Source of the DNA: Kushneria sinocarnis
Lineage (GTDB): Bacteria; Pseudomonadota; Gammaproteobacteria; Pseudomonadales; Halomonadaceae
DNA length: 64,000 nucleotides
Direction of reading: 5' to 3'
Assembly (NCBI RefSeq): GCF_003633775.1
Contig: NZ_RBIN01000002.1
Span: 124,001 to 188,000, forward strand
Under the pieces are notes generated by a model. It worked only from the letters and a program-made list of their open reading frames with translations. It ran no database searches and was not told the DNA's origin. This document shows, in pieces, positions 45,127-54,857 of this stretch (positions are counted from its first letter, which is position 1; each line of letters begins with the position of its first letter). Position numbers and translations under genes: made by a program.

Positions 45127-46452
45127 ATGACCACCACCACGGCGCGACGACCGACCACCCTGTCGGCAGCCTGGAGTCTCTGGACGCTGCTGCTGGGCGT
45201 GGGGCTGCTGATGCTGGGCAACGGCCTGCAGAGCAGCCTGCTGGGCGTGCGCGCCTCATCGGCGGGGTTCGGCAATACCATCACCGGGGTGGTGATGTCG
45301 GCCTACTTCGTCGGCTTTTTGCTGGGCTCGACCCTGACGCCACGCAAGCTGCGCGAGGTCGGCCATGTGCGGGTGTTTGCCGCCCTGGCCTCGATTACCT
45401 CGGTCGCCATCCTGATCCAGGCCATCTTCGTCGACCCCTGGACCTGGGGGGCGATGCGCTTCGTTACCGGCTTCACCTATGCCGGGCTCTATGTGGTCGC
45501 CGAAAGCTGGCTCAACGGTTACGCTTCCAATCGCCTGCGCGGCCGGCTGCTGGCGATCTACATGGTGATCAGCTATCTCGGCATGGGCGGCGGCCAGCTG
45601 CTGCTGAACGCCGCCGACCCGGGTGGCTACACCCTCTTTCTGCTGGTATCGATGCTGGTGTCGCTGGCGCTGGTCCCCATCCTGCTGAGCTATACGCCGC
45701 AGCCGGACAGCACTCAGCCCGAGGCCATGGGCCTGCGTCAGCTCTATCGCATCTCCCCGCTCGGCACCGCGGGCTGCTTCATGACCGGCGTGACGAACGG
45801 CGCGGTCTTCGGCATGGGCGCGGTCTTTGCCACCAACAGCGGGCTGAGCGTGACCCAGGTCGCGGCCTTCATGAGTGCCTTCATCTTCGGCGGCGCCGTA
45901 CTGCAGTGGCCGCTGGGCAAGCTCTCCGACAAGGCCGATCGCCAGTGGGTGATCGTGATCGTGGCGAGCATTGCCACCGCCCTGGCGCTGGCCGGGGCCC
46001 TCATCAGCGACTGGTCCGCCTGGGCGCTGACGGCGCTGGGGGCCCTGCTGGGGGGCACCACGCTGACGCTCTACTCGATCTTTCTGGCCTGCGCCAACGA
46101 CTTCCTGACCGATCGCCAGACCATTGCCGCCAGTGCCAGCCTGGTGCTGGCACTGGGCATCGGCGCCATCCTCGGTCCGTTCAGTGCCGGACTGCTGATG
46201 GAGTGGCTCGGCCCCGACGGCTTCCTCTGGGATCTGGTACTGATGCATGTGGTGATGGTGCTGTTCGGCCTCTACTGCATCCGCCGCCACCCCACCAATG
46301 CCTCGACCGAACAGGGCCACTATGTGGTCGTGCCTTCGGAAACCGCACCGCTGGGCAGCGCCTGGACCGAGGAAGCCGCTCACGAGGAAACCCAGCTGGA
46401 GCTCGGTCTGGATGACACCGAAGCGCCCGAGGACGCGCCCCCGGCACACTGA
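45127..46452 (+). CDS. MFS transporter, YcaD-like
   Basis: The 441-residue protein has twelve predicted helices in two bundles. The first bundle begins WSLWTLLLGVGLLMLGNGLQSSLLGVR, shown only to mark its position at residues ~16-42, and TLTPRKLREVGHVR is the loop 2-3 MFS motif. The segment GRLLAIYMVISYLGMGGG is typical of the YcaD-like branch with unknown substrate. The C-terminal 45 residues are acidic and cytosolic. The ATG at 45127 has AGGGGA about 11 nt upstream. It is divergent from the DUF1003 remnant. Confidence 0.85.
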   Translation: MTTTTARRPTTLSAAWSLWTLLLGVGLLMLGNGLQSSLLGVRASSAGFGNTITGVVMSAYFVGFLLGSTLTPRKLREVGHVRVFAALASITSVAILIQAIFVDPWTWGAMRFVTGFTYAGLYVVAESWLNGYASNRLRGRLLAIYMVISYLGMGGGQLLLNAADPGGYTLFLLVSMLVSLALVPILLSYTPQPDSTQPEAMGLRQLYRISPLGTAGCFMTGVTNGAVFGMGAVFATNSGLSVTQVAAFMSAFIFGGAVLQWPLGKLSDKADRQWVIVIVASIATALALAGALISDWSAWALTALGALLGGTTLTLYSIFLACANDFLTDRQTIAASASLVLALGIGAILGPFSAGLLMEWLGPDGFLWDLVLMHVVMVLFGLYCIRRHPTNASTEQGHYVVVPSETAPLGSAWTEEAAHEETQLELGLDDTEAPEDAPPAH

Positions 46453-46488
46453 GCGCCGGCGCGCTCAGGGCCCTCTCCCGGCGCCGGC

Positions 46489-47619
46489 TCAGTCCGTGAA
46501 TTCGATCACCTGGCGGATGGCCTGCCCGTCCGCCAGCCGGTCGAACCCTTCGTTGATCTCCTCCAGCCTCAGGCGATGCGTCAGCAGTCGATCGACCGGC
46601 AGCCGGCCGCTGCGGTAAAGGGCGATGTACTGGGGAATGTCCAGCGCCGGCACATGGCCGCCCAGATAGGAGCCCACCAGCCGGCGCTCCTCGGCCACCA
46701 TCCGGGTCGGGCTGATCGCCAGCCGCACATCGGGATGCGGCAGCCCCGAGGTAACGGTAGTGCCACCGCGCCCGGTCGCCTCGAAGGCGAACTCCAGCGC
46801 CGCGGCGACCCCGGCGAACTCGGCGGCGATATCCACGCCACCGCCGGTGAGCTCACGCAGCTGCTCCAGCGCCTGCGGATCGCCGGTGTTGAAGGTGTGG
46901 GTGGCGCCGAAGGAGCGGGCGGTCTCGAGCTTGTCATCATCGATATCGGCCGCAATCACCTGACGTGCCCCGCCACCCAGTGCGCCCAGTACCGCGGACA
47001 GCCCGACGCCGCCCAACCCGACCACCAGCACCGACTGGCCCAGCTGCAGGTTGGCGGTCTGTACCACGGCGCCGACCCCGGTGAGCACGGCACAGCCGAA
47101 CAGCGCCGCGATATGCCACGGCAGCTCGGGATCGATGCGAATGATCGAACGGCGCGACGCCACGGTATATTCGCTGAACCCGGAGACACCGATATGGTGA
47201 TGGACCGTGTCACTGCCCTGATGGAAGCGCACCGCGCCTCCCAGCAGTTCGCCGGCCTTGTTGGCCGCCGCACCCGGCTCGCACAGCGTGGCACGGCCGT
47301 TGAGGCAGGCCGGACAGGCGCCACAGGTGGGCGCGAACGAGAACGCCACGTGATCGCCGGGGGCGAGGTCGGTCACGCCCGCCCCCACTTCGACCACCTC
47401 ACCGGCGGCCTCGTGACCCATCACCAGCGGCATCGGCCGCGGCCGATCACCGTTGATGGTGGAAAGATCGGAGTGACACAGCCCGGCGGCGCGCAGGCGT
47501 ACCAGCACCTCGTCACGCCCGGGCTCGTCGAGTTCGACCTCCTCGATCGACAGTGGCTGCGACCGGGCGTAGGGCCGGGGCAGGGCCATTTCACGCAGTA
47601 CGGCGGCGCGGGTTTTCAT
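46489..47619 (-). CDS. Zinc-dependent alcohol dehydrogenase, MDR family
   Basis: The 376-residue enzyme starts at the ATG at 47619 with GGGAGAAG upstream. Catalytic zinc ligands are in GLCHSD and GHEAAG, structural zinc ligands in CGACPACLNGRATLC, and the cofactor motif is VVGLGGVGLSAVLGAL followed by the Asp in IAADIDDDK, implying NAD. It belongs with class III-like zinc alcohol dehydrogenases. The substrate is unknown. It is in the same direction as the permease upstream, 66 bp away, and convergent with the MFS gene. Confidence 0.9.
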   Translation of the reverse strand: MKTRAAVLREMALPRPYARSQPLSIEEVELDEPGRDEVLVRLRAAGLCHSDLSTINGDRPRPMPLVMGHEAAGEVVEVGAGVTDLAPGDHVAFSFAPTCGACPACLNGRATLCEPGAAANKAGELLGGAVRFHQGSDTVHHHIGVSGFSEYTVASRRSIIRIDPELPWHIAALFGCAVLTGVGAVVQTANLQLGQSVLVVGLGGVGLSAVLGALGGGARQVIAADIDDDKLETARSFGATHTFNTGDPQALEQLRELTGGGVDIAAEFAGVAAALEFAFEATGRGGTTVTSGLPHPDVRLAISPTRMVAEERRLVGSYLGGHVPALDIPQYIALYRSGRLPVDRLLTHRLRLEEINEGFDRLADGQAIRQVIEFTD

Positions 47620-47685
47620 GCAGCTTCTCCCTGATGCGGTTCCGACGATTGGCAATGGGTGGCGCGCCTTTTGAAGACGCAGGAA

Positions 47686-49071
47686 TCAGTCCGGGTCACC
47701 CTCCTGCTCATCGTCAGTATGGCGAAAGGTCCGGTCGTTTTCGACGGTAAAGAAGTGGCGACCGTAGATCAGCAGGCACAGCACCACCCCGACGGCAAAG
47801 GCCCAGGTGGCACCCCGGGTGGCCAGTACCGCCGCGATCACCCCGGCGATGCCGAGATCGCGCTGACTGCGGGCGGCCAGCACCCCGATGCGCACGCTGA
47901 CATAGCCCTGGATCAGCAGTGTCAGCGCCAGCGCAATCCCCAGGATCGGCTGAACCAGACTGACGATCGGCAGCAGCAGCAGACCGGTATTGGTGCCCCA
48001 GCGGAAGGAACCGGCGCCACCGAAGATGGAGTCCATCGCCTTGCGCCCCTCCTTGAAGCGCTCGACGATCACCACATGCATGGCCGCCCAGAGCGGGCCG
48101 CACATGGCGACATCGGGGCCGATGAGGCTCATGGTGGTATTGCGCCCGCCGAAGATCAGATGCGCGCGATCGGGATCGTAGTCAATGTGTTCATCCCGGC
48201 GTACGTCATCGGCTTCATCCAGCAGCGCCTTGCCCTGCAGGACATCCCCGAACAGCACGATGTAGGCCGCCAGCACGGTGGGGATGGCCTGCAGGAACAT
48301 GATCAGCGGCGGCATGCCGAGACCGAAGACGGTGTAGTCACTCCACAGGGTGGCAAAATCCGGCGATGTAATGCCCCACTCGATCGATGGCCAGGGCGCC
48401 TCGCCGAACAGCGGCGCGATGATGATGGCCAGCACGATGATGGGAAAGATACCCAGCTTGCCCAGGGTATACCAGCTCGCATGGTTCGCCTTCAGCCGCG
48501 CAAAGTGACGCGAAAAGATGATGTAGAAGGCCGCGCCGATGGCGATCGAAATGGTCCAGGGGAAGCTGTCGAAACGCCCTCCGGCCTCGAACACGGTAAT
48601 GACCGCGGCGATCCCGGCGCCGATGATCACGCCGGCCCGGATCGCCGGCGGCACCAGCTGCACGACCCGGCGCGACAGTCCGGTCCCCCCCAGCCCGATG
48701 CAGAACAGGCCCAGCATCAGCTGAAAGGCAATCAGCGCATGGATGCGTTCGGGCCCCTCCGGAAAGGTCTGGCAGTACGCCATCAGCAGGGGGATGGCCG
48801 GTGTGATCCAGCCCGGCACCACGGGATCCCCGAGCAGATGGTGGGTGAGATAGAGAAAACCGTTGAGCAGCACCACGGCCAGTGCCACCTCGAACGGCAT
48901 GCCGAGCAGTTCGGTCATCAGCGGGATGGCTGCCAGATCGACAGCACACATCAAGAGCCCCTGGAAGTAGTCCGGCCACTCGAAACGATAGTGAATGAAC
49001 GGCAGACGTACCTTGAAGGGGCCCAGTGCCAGATGGATGGTCTCGCCATCCGAACGTCGATAGTCACGCAT
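47686..49071 (-). CDS. Multi-spanning permease, NCS2/DUF3360-like
   Basis: The 461-residue membrane protein has about twelve helices. A pattern like nucleobase (NCS2) and sulfate permeases is visible: repeated half-helix regions such as GDPVVPGWITPAIPLLMAY and GLGGTGLSRRVVQLVPPAIR, and a charged loop LLDEADDVRRDEHIDYDPDR. I recall such proteins annotated as DUF3360, but I cannot confirm the family. The ATG at 49071 has GGAG 8 nt upstream. The substrate is unknown; the neighbouring tctCBA operon suggests a carboxylate-related context. Confidence 0.72.
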   Translation of the reverse strand: MRDYRRSDGETIHLALGPFKVRLPFIHYRFEWPDYFQGLLMCAVDLAAIPLMTELLGMPFEVALAVVLLNGFLYLTHHLLGDPVVPGWITPAIPLLMAYCQTFPEGPERIHALIAFQLMLGLFCIGLGGTGLSRRVVQLVPPAIRAGVIIGAGIAAVITVFEAGGRFDSFPWTISIAIGAAFYIIFSRHFARLKANHASWYTLGKLGIFPIIVLAIIIAPLFGEAPWPSIEWGITSPDFATLWSDYTVFGLGMPPLIMFLQAIPTVLAAYIVLFGDVLQGKALLDEADDVRRDEHIDYDPDRAHLIFGGRNTTMSLIGPDVAMCGPLWAAMHVVIVERFKEGRKAMDSIFGGAGSFRWGTNTGLLLLPIVSLVQPILGIALALTLLIQGYVSVRIGVLAARSQRDLGIAGVIAAVLATRGATWAFAVGVVLCLLIYGRHFFTVENDRTFRHTDDEQEGDPD

Positions 49072-49196
49072 CGCCTGCACTCCGGCCGCGAAAGTCCTCT
49101 TCAGACTATCGGTAATTCAGCGGCGGCCCAGGTGTACTTTGGTCGCGCCGGAGCGAACACGCCGGCCCGCTACCCGGCGCATTCGCGACAGATCGC

Positions 49197-50702
49197 TCAT
49201 GCAGCGTCGGCATGCTGCTTTCTCCTGTTTTTGACATGCAGATAGACCGAGAAGAACACCGAAAGCGCAATCAGTATCCACAGCAGGACCGCAATCGAAC
49301 TCTTGGTAAAGAACACGGTCAGGTTGCCGTAGGACTCGATGGTCTTGACGAAATAGACCTCGGCATTCGGCCCCAGAATGAAGCCGATCACGAACGGTGC
49401 GGTCTCGAGGCCGATCCGGGTCATCAGAAAACCGAGCACCCCGATGATCAGCAGGGTCCAGACATCGAACATGATGCCGTAGTTGATGGCATAGGCGCCG
49501 GCCACGCACATCATCACGATGATGGGGTAGAGAATATGTTTGGGTACCATGACGATACGTGCGATATGGCGAATCGCCAGGAACATTACCGCAAACATGA
49601 TGAAGTTGGCGGTCACCAGCGCCACCATCATCAGATGCCAGGTATCGGTATTGTCGCCGATGAACAGCGGCCCCACCTGGATGCCCTGCAGGGTAAAGGC
49701 CCCGATCAGTACAGCGGTTGTCGAATCCCCCGGGATGCCCAGCGACAGCAGCGGAATCAGTGCCCCGCCGGTCAACGCGTTGTTGGACGATTCGGAGGCT
49801 ACCACCCCCTGTGGTGCGCCCTTGCCGAGCTGCGAAGCATCACGCGAGAAGTTCTTTTCCTGGGTATAGGCGAGAACCGAGGCTGCACTGCCACCCACCC
49901 CGGGCAGAATACCGACGAAGGTCCCGATCACCGAAGATCGTGTCAGATTGGTCAGTTGCCCACGAAGTTGCGAGAAGCTGAATCGTTGGCCCTTGCCGAA
50001 ATTGACACTGGCGCCTGAAAGATCGTTACGAACGCCCTTTGCGGCTTCCGACAGGATGGTGACAATACCGAACAGACCGATCAGTACCGGCAGCAGTGCA
50101 AACCCTTCGTGAAGCCATGGGTCCAGGAAATCGAACATCAGCCGGGTATGACCGTTACCCCCATCGGAAATACTGTAGGCCCCGATCAGGCTGAACCAGA
50201 CGCCCAGCAGGCCACTGAATATGCCGATCAGCAGGTTGCGGCTCAGCGCCGCGATGACGGTCAGCGCCAGGAAGATGATCAGAAACTTCTCCACATAGGA
50301 GAACCTGATCGAAAGATCGGCCAGCACCGGGGCGAAGAAGAACAGAATGACGGCACTGACCAGGCCGCCGAAGATGGAGGAGACGATACCGATCTTCAGG
50401 GCACGCTCGCCCTCCCCGTTCTGCGCCATCGGATAGCCATCGAAGGTGGTGGTGATCGAGGAAGGCGTACCGGGAATATTGAGCAGCACGGCCGGTACCA
50501 TGCCGCCGGAAATGCCCCCCACATACAGCCCCAGCAGCAGCGCCAGGCCATGGTTGATGTCCAGTGCATAGGTCAGGGGCAGGCAGACAGCCACGGCCAT
50601 GGTAGCCGTCATGCCCGGAATGGCCCCGAAGAAGATTCCGACAGCGGCCCCCAGAGAGGCCAGCAGGAAAAAGCTGATATCCAGCTGGGAGACGAACTCC
50701 AT
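49197..50702 (-). CDS. tctA: Tripartite tricarboxylate transporter, large permease TctA
   Basis: TctA is the main membrane subunit of TTT transporters, which take up carboxylates using a periplasmic binding protein. The 501-residue protein has about 11-12 helices and the family motifs GAIPGMTATMAVAV near the N-terminus, NIPGTPSSITTTFDGYPMA, and in the second half GILPGVGGSAASVLAYTQEK. It starts at the ATG at 50702 with GGAG upstream, 16 bp after tctB. Its binding-protein partner gene is frameshifted. Confidence 0.93.
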   Translation of the reverse strand: MEFVSQLDISFFLLASLGAAVGIFFGAIPGMTATMAVAVCLPLTYALDINHGLALLLGLYVGGISGGMVPAVLLNIPGTPSSITTTFDGYPMAQNGEGERALKIGIVSSIFGGLVSAVILFFFAPVLADLSIRFSYVEKFLIIFLALTVIAALSRNLLIGIFSGLLGVWFSLIGAYSISDGGNGHTRLMFDFLDPWLHEGFALLPVLIGLFGIVTILSEAAKGVRNDLSGASVNFGKGQRFSFSQLRGQLTNLTRSSVIGTFVGILPGVGGSAASVLAYTQEKNFSRDASQLGKGAPQGVVASESSNNALTGGALIPLLSLGIPGDSTTAVLIGAFTLQGIQVGPLFIGDNTDTWHLMMVALVTANFIMFAVMFLAIRHIARIVMVPKHILYPIIVMMCVAGAYAINYGIMFDVWTLLIIGVLGFLMTRIGLETAPFVIGFILGPNAEVYFVKTIESYGNLTVFFTKSSIAVLLWILIALSVFFSVYLHVKNRRKQHADAA

Positions 50703-50718
50703 ATCGATCACTCCGGTA

Positions 50719-51159
50719 TCAGGGCAGGGTGATATTGAACAGCCCGGCGAGAATCAGCCACGCCATCAGCGGCGCGATCACGGCATTCAGGCCGATCACG
50801 CTCAGGTTGCGGCGGGTCCGCTCGTGCAGGTAGAGCAGCGAGAGCAGCAGGATGAAGACCATCGATCCGAACAGGAAACCGTAGCCGGTATAGGGCCACA
50901 GCTGACCCAGCGCCTGCATGGCAATGAAGTAGCTCACCAGCAGCACCATCGTCCCCGCGAAACGGAAACGATCCGTGTGCCTGTCGAAGATCACGCCCCG
51001 GCTGCGATCGGTCAACGCCTGCAGGATCGGCCTGGCTCGGGTGATCAGGATGAGCAGGAATACGATGACCAGTGCCCAGCTCACCAGCCGGGGAAAGAAA
51101 AGGTGGGACTGATCAAAATCCACGGAAATATCAAACAGGGAATAAAGTCCGTTCGACAT
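50719..51159 (-). CDS. tctB: Tripartite tricarboxylate transporter, small permease TctB
   Basis: TctB is the small four-helix subunit of TTT transporters. The 146-residue product has helices at about residues 24-42, 70-90, 95-117 and 122-143 and a polar loop (RARPILQALTDRSRGVIFD). It is assigned by size, topology and its place between tctC and tctA. The ATG at 51159 is preferred, with GGTGGG upstream; longer starts add a non-hydrophobic leader. Confidence 0.85.
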   Translation of the reverse strand: MSNGLYSLFDISVDFDQSHLFFPRLVSWALVIVFLLILITRARPILQALTDRSRGVIFDRHTDRFRFAGTMVLLVSYFIAMQALGQLWPYTGYGFLFGSMVFILLLSLLYLHERTRRNLSVIGLNAVIAPLMAWLILAGLFNITLP

Positions 51160-51262
51160 GAGCCACCCACCATTCGTAACCTGGGACATGACCGCTCGGG
51201 GGCGGAGTACCACCGAAAAGACAGCCGAAACTCATGGAAGGATGCTCGGCTGTCTCGGGGTT

Positions 51263-52317
51263 TTACTGAATATTGCTGATAACCTGCTCGTATTCCGCCC
51301 TTTTCTGCTTCAGATGCTTTTCGGCTTCAGCCGAGGGGCGAAAGGAGGGAATGAAGAAGGCCTTCTTTTCGATCTTCTGAATATCACCCTGCTGATAGAT
51401 CTCCTGCAGGGCCTGATCGATTTCATCGGCAATGGCGGGATTCATGCCCTTGTTGTAGAGAAAGAAGAACTCCTTGTCGAAAGTGAAGTTCCGATCATTG
51501 CCCATGGCCACGGTGACCTCGGGCTCGACATGCCTGAGCAGCTCTTCACGGGAAGTCTTGCCGTAGCCGCTCTCGGGAGCCTGGGCAATGGTGTCGTGAT
51601 TGGCCGTCAGCCAGAGAAAGCGCATGGCCTTCTGATCGTCCGCCGGCAGATGGGTGAACTGGCCATTGGCCTGTACGGAGCCGTTGATCATGTCGGCCTG
51701 ATCATTGAACAGCTGCTGGTTCTTGTCGGACTGGGAGCCGGTATTGATCGCGACCAGATTGTCCTGCTTGCCGGGGTGCTGCATCCTGACGGCATTCTTC
51801 ATGGCACTGAATCCGATTTCCGAGACCCCGCCCGGCTGGATGGCGACCCTGACCCGCTGGTCGTTGGCCACGGCCTGCATGACATCATTCATGCTCTGGT
51901 AGGGCGAATCGCGCGGCACGAGATAGGCGTTGCCGGGGTTGGTCGCCAGTGTCGGGCCGATCCGGTAATTCTCGAAGATATCGAAATAACCCGGCACCCC
52001 ATACAGGTTGCCCAGATAGGATTGGTCGTGAAAGATCATCAGGGTATTGCCCCGGGAGTCGCGGGAGAGAATGCGAAACGCCGAACTGGCGCCCACGGCA
52101 TCCACCTTGATGTTCAGATCCAGCTTCTCTTCAGCTGCCTGGCCACGATATTGGAGATCTGATAGGTATCACCACCAGTCGAGGTGGAGCCGATCACGAT
52201 TCTGACATTTCCCCTGAGTGCGCCACTTTCCGCCATGGCAGCAGTGGCTGTCGTGGCCGATAGCACGGCGGCTATCAGGACACTTCCCAGTTTCACTGCG
52301 ATATTCCTGATGGGCAT
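51263..52317 (-). pseudogene. tctC: TctC-type periplasmic substrate-binding protein, frameshifted
   Basis: The start at 52317 (AGGTGAT upstream) gives a signal peptide (MPIRNIAVKLGSVLIAAVLS to AMAES). The mature N-terminus VRIVIGSTSTGGDTYQISNIVARQL is truncated by TGA at 52114. The remainder is open in the next frame: AEEKLDLNIKVDAVGASSAF through the C-terminus EYEQVISNIQ, ~290 residues. Loss of one base around 52130-52142 explains this; adding one restores a ~351-residue TctC of normal length. All downstream sequence remains well conserved, with tctB and tctA intact, so the lesion is recent or a sequencing error. Confidence 0.85.
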
Positions 52318-52750
52318 TTCATCACCTGTCATGCAATGGGAGCATCCGTATTCGCGGATCATTCACGGTCAAATGGCATGAATGATCGCGAATTTTCCCG
52401 CATGAACGGCGGGCAGGACGGGGTCTGTTGCCTCCGGCTTCATCGGCACGACAGGCCAGCACCGCTGCGTTCATGGTCCCTGGAAGATGTCATACATCAT
52501 ACCTGCGAGCCCATTGCACTTTTGTAGCAGCGTTGTTGCCGCCTCCCCCGGGTCATTACCAGCCTTGACACCTACCACTCTCGACACCGGCTGCCGGGCC
52601 ATGCAGTGGTACTGATACCAAAATCGCATTGATCACGCCTTCACTACTGGCCCTGTCACTGAACACTGCTAACTTATCGCGACGGCCATCAGGGATGTAT
52701 GGCCCGTATCGACAACGCCCCCGGGTTCGGGGGCCGGCAAGTGGTGCTGC
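52318..52750. promoter_or_regulatory. 433-bp divergent region, tctC / cation antiporter
   Basis: No gene is evident. ATGTCATACAT at 52487-52497 is a small palindrome of the GTNNNAC type bound by GntR-family (FCD) regulators, which often control carboxylate transport. It is 170 bp from the tctC start. Close to the antiporter start, GCCCCCG-GGTT-CGGGGGC (52717-52734) forms a 7-bp hairpin that could hide or terminate before its ribosome site. Both are candidates only. Confidence 0.35.
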
Positions 52751-53992
52751 ATGGAGCCTCATATCACCATACTGGGCGGACTGGGCCTGCTGATCCTGCT
52801 GGTAGCCTGGATGCCGATCCTGCTGCGAAACGTGCCGCTGTCGCTGCCGATTCTCTGTATCCTGATCGGCTTCGGCGTTTTCAGCTGGCTGGGCATCCCC
52901 GATCTTGATCCTCATGCCTTTCCGCGTATTACCCAGATCCTGACCGAGCTGACGGTGATCATCTCGCTGGCAGGCGCCGGGTTGCGCATCGATCGCCGCC
53001 TGATTCCGGGTGAGTGGACCAATACGGCCCGGCTGCTCGGACTCACCATGCCCCTTACGATTGCCGCCATTGCCCTGCTGGCAGTCATCATGCTGGGCAT
53101 GCCCTGGGCAACGGCCCTGCTGCTCGGCGCCGTGATTGCCCCCACCGATCCGGTGCTGGCAGCCGATGTGCAGGTCGGACCGCCCCGCTCGGGGCCGCGT
53201 GATGAAGTGCGCTTCAGCCTGACGTCCGAGGCCGGTCTCAACGACGGCCTGGCCTTTCCCTTTGTCTATCTCGCCATCGCCCTGGCCGCGCATCAGGGTG
53301 AACTCGGCAGCTGGCTCTGGAGCTGGGTGGGTGTTGACGTGCTGTGGCGGGTCGCGGCCGGGGTGGGCGCCGGCTGGCTGATCGGTCGGGTGCTGGGCGC
53401 CATGATGTTCCATCGCAGCCGGATCGCCCTGGCCCGCAAGGGGCCCGGATTTGCCGCCCTGGGGGTGACCTTCGTGGCCTATACCGGTGCCGAGATCATT
53501 CATGGCTACGGCTTCATCGCGGTCTTTGTTGCCGCCATGATGCTGCGCATCCAGGAGGATGAGCACGACTTTCATATCCGCCTGCACGACTTCAGCGTGG
53601 AGATCGAGCATCTGCTGATGATGACGCTGCTGCTGCTGTTCGGCGGCTTTCTGGCCGGCGACCTGCTCGACGGTCTCTCCTGGCCGATGGCGATCGTGGG
53701 GCTGCTGATTCTCTTTCTCATACGGCCGCTGGCCGGCTGGCTGGGACTGCTCGGCTCCAGCATGCCCACTTCCGATCGGGGCATCGTCAGCCTGTTCGGC
53801 ATCCGCGGCATCGGCTCCTTCTATTATCTCGCCTACGCCGTCAGTCACGGCCAGTTCGAGCGAATCGACGAAGTCTGGACACTGGTCGGCTTCGTGGTGC
53901 TGGTGTCGGTGCTCTTCCACGGCGTGTCATCGGGCCATCTGCTGGGCTGGCGCGATCGGCTGCGCCGTCGCATGGCCGCTCGCCACCGATGA
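52751..53992 (+). CDS. Cation:proton antiporter, NhaP/CPA1 type
   Basis: This protein is likely to export Na+ (or K+) in exchange for H+ at the inner membrane. The 413-residue protein has about 12-13 helices, with the CPA1 motifs GAVIAPTDPVLAADV (residues ~134-148) and the ion-binding SEAGLNDGLAFPF (~167-179). GIRGIGSFYYLAYA is near the C-terminus. It lacks a large cytosolic tail. The ribosome site is weak, and a hairpin lies just upstream. Na+ extrusion would fit a halophilic host. Confidence 0.9.
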   Translation: MEPHITILGGLGLLILLVAWMPILLRNVPLSLPILCILIGFGVFSWLGIPDLDPHAFPRITQILTELTVIISLAGAGLRIDRRLIPGEWTNTARLLGLTMPLTIAAIALLAVIMLGMPWATALLLGAVIAPTDPVLAADVQVGPPRSGPRDEVRFSLTSEAGLNDGLAFPFVYLAIALAAHQGELGSWLWSWVGVDVLWRVAAGVGAGWLIGRVLGAMMFHRSRIALARKGPGFAALGVTFVAYTGAEIIHGYGFIAVFVAAMMLRIQEDEHDFHIRLHDFSVEIEHLLMMTLLLLFGGFLAGDLLDGLSWPMAIVGLLILFLIRPLAGWLGLLGSSMPTSDRGIVSLFGIRGIGSFYYLAYAVSHGQFERIDEVWTLVGFVVLVSVLFHGVSSGHLLGWRDRLRRRMAARHR

Positions 53993-54085
53993 GCGCCTGC
54001 ACTGGCCGTGGCCCGAATAAAACTACCAGGCGACCGCAGGGTTGAGTAAGATGCGCCGGTTCCCGATAGACGTGAGAGCGACGAC

Positions 54086-54811
54086 ATGGGCAGGGCTTAT
54101 CAGAACCGCAAGGTTTCCATGGCCAGAACGGCTGACGCCAAGACGAAGGTCTACAGCAAGTACGGCCGGGAGATCTACGTCAGTGCCAAATCCGGCGGTG
54201 CCGATCCGGCGGGCAATCTGACCCTGCGCGGGCTGATCGAGCGCGCCCGCAAGGACCAGGTGCCCACGCACGTGATCGACAGGGCACTGGACAAGGCGCG
54301 CGGCGGGGGCGGCGAGGACTTCTCCCCGGCCCGTTACGAAGGCTTCGGCCCGGGCAGCTGCATGGTGATCGTCGAGTGCCTCACCGATAATCCCAATCGT
54401 ACCTTCGGTGACGTGCGCTGCTGCTTCACCAAAATGAAGGCAAGGATCGGTACGCCCGGCAGCGTCAGCCACATGTTCGACCACTGCGCCATTCTGGCCT
54501 TTGCCGGCGAGGACGAGGACGCCGTGCTGGAGGCGCTGATGGACGCCGATGTCGATGTCACCGACATCGAAAGCGAAGCGGGCCGGCTGACCGTGTTTGC
54601 TCCGCATACCGAATATGCCAGGGCCAAACAGGCGCTGATCGATGCCCTTGGCGAGCTCGACTTCGAGGTGGACGAGATCCAGTTCGTCGCCCAGACCACC
54701 ACGCCGCTGGCAGGCGAGGATGCCGTCGCCATGGAAAAGTTCCTCGGCCTGCTCAACGATCTCGACGACGTGCAGAATGTCTATCACAACGCCGAGCTTG
54801 CCGAAGCCTGA
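54086..54811 (+). CDS. YebC/PmpR family protein, YeeN subgroup
   Basis: The 241-residue protein has the three-domain YebC fold: an N-terminal helical domain ([22 protein letters not shown]), the [29 protein letters not shown] block, and the [20 protein letters not shown] motif. It matches the YeeN branch (KIYAKFG-like YSKYG) rather than YebC itself. Members are DNA-binding regulators or ribosome-associated factors that relieve stalling, and the YeeN role is unsettled. It follows the antiporter by 93 bp on the same strand. Confidence 0.92.
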   Translation: MGRAYQNRKVSMARTADAKTKVYSKYGREIYVSAKSGGADPAGNLTLRGLIERARKDQVPTHVIDRALDKARGGGGEDFSPARYEGFGPGSCMVIVECLTDNPNRTFGDVRCCFTKMKARIGTPGSVSHMFDHCAILAFAGEDEDAVLEALMDADVDVTDIESEAGRLTVFAPHTEYARAKQALIDALGELDFEVDEIQFVAQTTTPLAGEDAVAMEKFLGLLNDLDDVQNVYHNAELAEA

Positions 54812-54857
54812 GCGCGGCCGGCCCGCGCATGGCCGGCCGGACGATCCCGCCGAAGGC

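Noticed and set aside
47659-49245. 528-codon plus-strand frame opposite the permease
   Set aside because: It is Gln/His/Arg-rich with no motifs, and the minus strand encodes a clear multi-helix protein.
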